Origin: Candidatus Bathycorpusculum grumuli
GTDB lineage: Archaea > Thermoproteota > Bathyarchaeia > Bathyarchaeales > Bathycorpusculaceae
Reading direction: 5' to 3'
Assembly (NCBI GenBank): GCA_009776805.1
Contig: WRNB01000001.1
Location: 34,288 to 71,829, forward strand
Length of the DNA stretch: 37,542 nucleotides
How positions within the stretch are numbered: position 1 is the first letter of the stretch; every line of letters begins with the position of its first letter. The notes under the pieces were generated by a model. It was not told the origin of the DNA. It made no database searches and saw only the letters and a list, made by a program, of their open reading frames with translations. A program made the position numbers and the translations under genes. Shown here in pieces: positions 33,706 to 37,542 of this stretch.

Positions 33706-35049
33706 TTACTGTTTTACTATCCAACGTCCACCTCTTGCAGAGCCTACACGTTCAATCAGCCCTAACTCTTTTAGCGTGGAAATGTGAGCCTGTACATTAC
33801 GTGGAGCAATTCCTATTTCTTTAGCTAACATTTTTGCAGTAATTTTCGGATTAGCCCGGATTAGTTCAAAAATTTTAGCTTGCAAAACCGTTATACCCTT
33901 ATTTTCTACGATGCTTTCTACGATGCTTTCTACGATGCTTTCTACGATGCTGTTATTGGTGTTAAAACCAATCATTACCTCATTTGGTCGTACACGATAG
34001 AACGGTTCAGACATGTTTTGTTCTTTACAGGCCTCAAGTATCTTTTCAATACCGCGTCCCCAAGCCTCAATCTGTCCAGAGCGGAAAAAAGTGTTTGCAA
34101 CCAAGGGATTATACGGCTTTGAAGTATGAGCGGCAAACAAGTCTTCAATTGTCCAGTTTTCGGGTAATTTGCCATCGTTGTAAATTAGTACCTTGTCTTT
34201 GTAGATGTGTATGTGAATTGGGTTGCCTGTGCTGTAATCTTTGTGAACAATTGCATTTAACACTGCTTCACGAAATGCTGAGCGTGGCACAGGGTATGTT
34301 TCTATTCGGTGAATGCCTTTGTAGCTGATGGTTCCTTTGAAGTATTTGAGGTACACTAAATCAACGACTTTATCGGCCATTGTTATCAGTGGACCGTGGA
34401 TTTCGTCTTGATAACTCAAATCTGCTGTGGTCTTGAAATAGCCAATTTTAACTGATGTGCCCATTACATATTGTTCGGGGTTTTGGTGAAACAGCATAAT
34501 TGCCGCTCGTTTAAGGTAATCGGGTTCGGTTAGATTCAGATTGTCCAGAAGCATTTTATCACTTATGCGAAGATCAGCCTCAGTCATTTTGTTGCTGTCG
34601 ATGGCCATTTTTCTAAACGCTTTGAATGCGTCGCTTTCGAAATCTTCAAATTTAACATGAGGTATGGGAACGCCGTCCCAAGTTTTACCCAGAGTCTTGA
34701 GCATGAATGTGTCGAGTTGGGTGCCGTTAAGTTCTTGGGTTGTTGTTCCTGAGCGGATATAGTATTTGCCATTGCAGCTTACTGGGAAGGTGTATTTTTG
34801 AACGGTTATAACGATGTACTGTTTACCGTTTAGTTGTCGTAATTCAATAGTTGGTATGATTCCCATGGTGCTTCGGGTTTTGTTTGGCAGGTCTTCTAAG
34901 AGTTTTTTTGGGTTAGAAACTCCGATGATTTCTCCGTTGTTCTGACGGCCAATTTCTAGTACACCGCCGTCTGCGTTTGCAAAACCGCAAATTGTGTTTA
35001 GGTATTTATCATGCCAAGTTTGTTTCCATTCAAGATTATGTGTTTCCAT
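33706..35049 (-). CDS. AlbA_2 (Schlafen AAA-4-like) / HATPase-type putative transcriptional regulator
   Basis: 447 residues. The N-terminal AlbA_2 domain has EWKQTWHDKYLNTICGFANA, DGGVLEIGRQNNGEIIGVSN and the YYIRSGTTTQEL motif. The central domain has VPRSAFREAVLNAIVHKDYS (the N-A-x-x-H-x-D-Y motif of the HATPase_c_4-type domain), VLIYNDGKLPENW and RSGQIEAWGRGIEKILEAC. Four 12-base repeats (33903-33950) encode an IVES linker. The C-terminus is a winged helix (AKIFELIRANPKITAKMLAK, VQAHISTLKELGLIERVGSA). GGAGGTG is 6 bases before the ATG. Family members are thought to be ATP-binding DNA-binding regulators, often next to mobile elements. It looks intact. Confidence 0.82.
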   Translation of the reverse strand: METHNLEWKQTWHDKYLNTICGFANADGGVLEIGRQNNGEIIGVSNPKKLLEDLPNKTRSTMGIIPTIELRQLNGKQYIVITVQKYTFPVSCNGKYYIRSGTTTQELNGTQLDTFMLKTLGKTWDGVPIPHVKFEDFESDAFKAFRKMAIDSNKMTEADLRISDKMLLDNLNLTEPDYLKRAAIMLFHQNPEQYVMGTSVKIGYFKTTADLSYQDEIHGPLITMADKVVDLVYLKYFKGTISYKGIHRIETYPVPRSAFREAVLNAIVHKDYSTGNPIHIHIYKDKVLIYNDGKLPENWTIEDLFAAHTSKPYNPLVANTFFRSGQIEAWGRGIEKILEACKEQNMSEPFYRVRPNEVMIGFNTNNSIVESIVESIVESIVENKGITVLQAKIFELIRANPKITAKMLAKEIGIAPRNVQAHISTLKELGLIERVGSARGGRWIVKQ

Positions 35050-35689
35050 CGTTACACCTCCAGTCGTTATTTGAGTAATGTTAAATGCAATAGTTCACTG
35101 GTTAATCAATATATTTTTTTCTCAATAACCACTCTATACATTTGGTATTTTGTGGGTTAAATTCTGTGAAAGTTGTAGAATTATTGTTTGTTTTGTTTTC
35201 GCCTTAGTCACGGTAGGGAATTATTGAGGTGATTCTTTGAATTTGTAAGAACGTGTTGTGTTAGACAGGTTTTGGGGGTTTTAAATACTTCTGGATATTG
35301 GTAGGGTGCTTCCTTTGTGGAACTCTTGTTTGTTGATTGCTGGCTGGCATTACGGCATATTTAACGTCCATGGGAAAAACCCGTTTTTCTTCTCAGTGTA
35401 AACTCTATTTGTTGTCAAAAATTCTAAAAATCAAAAACGGGAAAACACTAAAAACAGCTTATTTGCACAAAACACAGCGGGAAAACACCAGCAAACAACA
35501 AACAAACCAATAACTGCGGCCAATACAATTAAACGAGCCTAAAACAAACCAGAAAAAAGCAAGCGTAAAATGGGAAAACAGAAAAACAAACAACAACAAA
35601 CAAGAAAACGCCAAAAACAATGTATTTACGTAAAATGTAGTGGGAAAACACTGACAAACATAAAAACAAACCCAAATCAACCAATACAC
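35050..35689. other. gene-free stretch with repeated GGGAAAACAC motifs and an inverted repeat
   Basis: GGGAAAACA(C) occurs at 35439, 35479, 35572 and 35642 in one orientation. CCCGTTTTT (35380-35388) and AAAAACGGG (35433-35441) form an inverted repeat. From about 35420 the strand is A/C-rich, preceding the integrase remnant. No gene is visible. Confidence 0.45.
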
Positions 35690-36352
35690 TTCTACAAATC
35701 CAAATCACCCACATTCCTATACAACTATACCAAACAATACACCTACCACAGTCAACCGACAAGATTCCACAGAAGCACAAACAACCCGAGTGGCCACTTT
35801 TCTACAGTTGCTCAAAGAAACTCATGTGTGACCTGGTGAAATCTGGCATTGTATTGCAGATGACTTTGATTTTGAAACCAATACTGTAACTATTACTCCT
35901 GAGAAAGGTAGTAATCCGCGTATTTTTAATATGAGTCAAAAACTTCTGGGTATGTTGTATAATTTGCCTAAAGATTACGGGAAATGTATGTTTGCTACGC
36001 TTGAGATGAAGCTTGATTATTTTGGACAAGCTATGAGAAGCAACGTAACCGTTTAGCTGTTAAACTGAATAATCCGTGTATAAAGAAAATTATGTTTAAG
36101 ACTTTGTGAACTTGGGGTGGTACTTATGATTATCATAAGGCTAAAGATCTGCTTTACGTTATGAAACGGCTTGGGCACAAAAATTTGAAGAATATTTTGA
36201 TTTATATTTAGTTGGAAGAGGTGTTGTTTAAGGGTGAAGTTGATTATGTTTCTAAGGTTGTTAAGTCTGAGGTGTGTGTTTTGATTGAGGTTGGTTTTGA
36301 TTTTGTGTGTGATTTTGATGGGCATAATTTGTTCCGGAAAAAGAAGTGTTAA
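35690..36352 (+). pseudogene. tyrosine recombinase (archaeal integrase) remnant
   Basis: The plus strand reads TRVATFLQLLKETHV*PGEI, then FDFETNTVTITPEKGSNPRI, FNMSQKLLGMLYNLPKDYGK and MFATLEMKLDYFG. After a frameshift near 36040 it continues QRNRLAVKLNNPCIKKIMFK, TL*TWGGTYDYHKAKDLLYV, MKRLGHKNLKNILIYI*LEE and FRKKKC. Stops are at 35829 (TGA for the first catalytic Arg of TGxRPGE), 36107 (TGA for the Arg of HxLR) and 36209 (TAG, probably CAG). The LGH and IY (nucleophile) residues are still seen. All three stops fit C to T changes. Next to a tRNA 3' end. Confidence 0.8.
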
Positions 36353-36407
36353 CGTCTAAAATTCTATTTATCGTCATTGGACAAACCTACTGCAGTTTCT
36401 TTATAAA

Positions 36408-36430
36408 TGGTGCAGGGGGTGGGATTCGGA
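36408..36430 (-). other. tRNA 3'-end fragment, candidate attachment site
   Basis: On the minus strand it reads TCCGAATCCCACCCCCTGC followed by ACCA. That is a T-loop, T-stem 3' strand (CCCAC), acceptor 3' strand (CCCCTGC), discriminator A and CCA. The sequence further 5' contains an arm CATTG-CTTGTAG-CGATG (36449-36465) with T33 and anticodon TGT, but the T-stem 5' strand, D arm and acceptor 5' strand do not pair. So only the 3' end is genuine. It lies 56 bases after the integrase remnant, as expected for an att site. Confidence 0.55.
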
Positions 36431-36592
36431 CTAATGATTACGTGGCGACATCGCTACAAGCAATGTTTCTTTCTGCAACTACCCTTCTTTTTTTTAAGCG
36501 AACATGTGAAAACCTTTATAATGAGTAATTAGTAAAACATACTGAGTAAATTGCTGTGTACGCAGAAACACATTGACCATCAGGAGATTCCT

Positions 36593-37542
36593 ATGTTCAA
36601 AAGAAAACTAGTCACCCAACTCGTGGACAGATTAAACGAACCACGCCGATTTATCCAAATCGTAGTCGGCCCAAGACAAACAGGCAAAACAACCGCCGTA
36701 CTACAAGCCCTCAAAGAAATAAATAAACCCACACATTTTATCAGCGCAGACGACCCCACACTTATTTCAACAGAATGGCTCTACAATGAGTGGGAACAAG
36801 CCCGCGCACTTGCAAAAACCCAAGAAGCTATTCTTGTAATTGATGAAATACAAAAAATCCGCAAATGGTCATCCATAGTAAAGCTTCTTTGGGACGAAGA
36901 TAATCGATTGTTTACGCCTTTGAAGGTGGTTCTCACGGGTTCTTCTTCTCTGCTTTTACAAAAGGGTCTTTCCGAATCTCTTATGGGCAGGTTTGAAATA
37001 CTTTATTCGCCTCATTGGAATTATTCAGAATGCAGAGAAGCATTCGGATATAGTCTTGAGGACTTTTTATTTTTTGGAGGCTACCCTGGTGCCGCTGCGC
37101 TTATAAAAGATGAAGAACGCTGGGCTAGATACATGGGAACATCTATTGTGGAACCAACTATTTCACAGGACATTCTCATGATGGAAGAAGTCCGTAAACC
37201 CGCTTTGCTTCGTTCGCTTTTCATGCTCGGCTCAATATACAGCGCGCAAGAATTGTCTTTTACTAAAATGCTTGGACAACTTTCAGATGCAGGAAATACT
37301 GTAACTTTGGCACATTACCTTGATCTTTTAAATAAAGCAAATGCGCTTGCAGGTTTGCAGAACTATTCAGGTAACAAAATTCGTACTCGTAAGAGTTCTC
37401 CAAAGTTTATGGTGTATGACACTTCGCTTATGACATATACGGATGGGACTAATAGGCGGCGTTTGCTTGATAATGCTGCTGATAGGGGTCGTCTTGTTGA
37501 GTGTGCGGTGGGTGCTTATTTGCTTGCAAGGGGGCAGGAGGA
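36593..37542 (+). CDS. AAA ATPase with DUF4143-type C-terminal region (runs off the right edge)
   Basis: 316 codons are present. Walker A is VVGPRQTGKTTAVLQALKE (about residues 23-41), Walker B is EAILVIDEIQKIRKWSSIVK, and the sensor-like region is KVVLTGSSSLLLQKGLSESL. The C-terminal part GYPGAAALIKDEERWARYMG and ISQDILMMEEVRKPALLRSL is typical of the AAA_14/DUF4143 pair. These ATPases are common accessory genes in archaea and anaerobic bacteria; their role is unsettled. AGGAGAT is 5-6 bases before the ATG. The 5' part of the coding strand is A/C-rich and the 3' part G/T-rich. The C-terminal nuclease-like portion lies outside the window. Confidence 0.85.
   Translation, partial: MFKRKLVTQLVDRLNEPRRFIQIVVGPRQTGKTTAVLQALKEINKPTHFISADDPTLISTEWLYNEWEQARALAKTQEAILVIDEIQKIRKWSSIVKLLWDEDNRLFTPLKVVLTGSSSLLLQKGLSESLMGRFEILYSPHWNYSECREAFGYSLEDFLFFGGYPGAAALIKDEERWARYMGTSIVEPTISQDILMMEEVRKPALLRSLFMLGSIYSAQELSFTKMLGQLSDAGNTVTLAHYLDLLNKANALAGLQNYSGNKIRTRKSSPKFMVYDTSLMTYTDGTNRRRLLDNAADRGRLVECAVGAYLLARGQE

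Noticed and set aside
35439-35651. Short CRISPR-like array from GGGAAAACAC copies
   Set aside because: The motif is too short and spacing (40, 93, 70 bases) is irregular; no cas genes.
35570-35839. 89-codon plus-strand frame
   Set aside because: Overlaps the integrase remnant in another frame; the integrase motifs decide the real frame.
36396-36490. Complete tRNA-Thr(UGU) on the minus strand
   Set aside because: An anticodon-like arm with T33 exists, but the D arm, T-stem 5' strand and acceptor 5' strand do not pair; only the 3' end is credible.
36346-36528. 60-codon frame with GAGGGIRTNDYVATS
   Set aside because: This is the typical spurious translation of the antisense of a tRNA end.

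Overview
The window is AT-rich archaeal chromosomal DNA. Supporting genes include Alba, an archaeal AspRS, a KH/zinc-finger NusA-like protein, TFB, Gar1, L7Ae, eS28, eL24, eL40, a SWIM-finger protein, an Hsp20 protein and DUF116, with Shine-Dalgarno sites of the GGTGA/GGAG type. The mix of the LL-diaminopimelate (DapL) lysine route, an NAD(P)-type methylene-tetrahydromethanopterin dehydrogenase (MtdB-like) and Asn/Thr/Gly-rich surface proteins suggests a Bathyarchaeia-like (TACK-side) host-associated or anaerobic lineage. That placement is inference; no marker was aligned.

Layout. 1-1706: two translationally coupled cell-surface beta-helix genes (minus). 1869-4960: a small membrane protein, SWIM-finger protein, Hsp20 and an inositol-monophosphatase-family enzyme (minus). 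5249-7498: alba, KH protein and aspS (plus), followed by a gene-poor stretch with a tRNA-like relic. 8403-11591: information-processing cluster (eL40; DUF116; gar1-TFB on minus; L7Ae-eS28-eL24 on plus). 11592-13559: a surface protein broken by one in-frame TGA and flanked by a diverged ~125-bp repeat. 13560-19920: a lysine operon dapA-dapB-asd-lysA-dapF-dapL behind a twin palindromic operator candidate. 20173-22329: MscS channel and MtdB-like dehydrogenase (minus). 22369-27711: surface/secreted proteins and a MITE. 28352-28856: RelBE-like toxin-antitoxin pair. 28870-36430: a graveyard of decayed mobile and defence-type genes. It contains ISAs1-like and IS630-like transposases, three DUF1016/YhcG fragments, an AlbA_2-type C-terminal fragment, two MITE families, and an integrase pseudogene beside a tRNA 3' end. 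An intact AlbA_2/ATPase regulator lies inside it. 36593-end: an AAA/DUF4143 ATPase cut by the window edge.

The most unusual signal is compositional. In many transcription units the sense strand is A/C-rich in the 5' half and G/T-rich in the 3' half. This is seen in aspS, across the dap operon, in the 26686-27711 adhesin, in the AAA ATPase, and in the IS630, ISAs1 and integrase remnants. Most inactivating changes match the local bias: G to A (TGG to TGA) in A/C-rich parts, C to T (CGA to TGA, CAG to TAG) in G/T-rich parts. This suggests a strand-specific mutational process tied to position along transcripts. It was judged by eye and needs a skew calculation.

Other notable items are a TFB with one cyclin repeat instead of two, a DUF1016 fragment bounded on both sides by different MITEs, and two DUF1016 fragments joined head-to-head at a 32-bp near-perfect palindrome.
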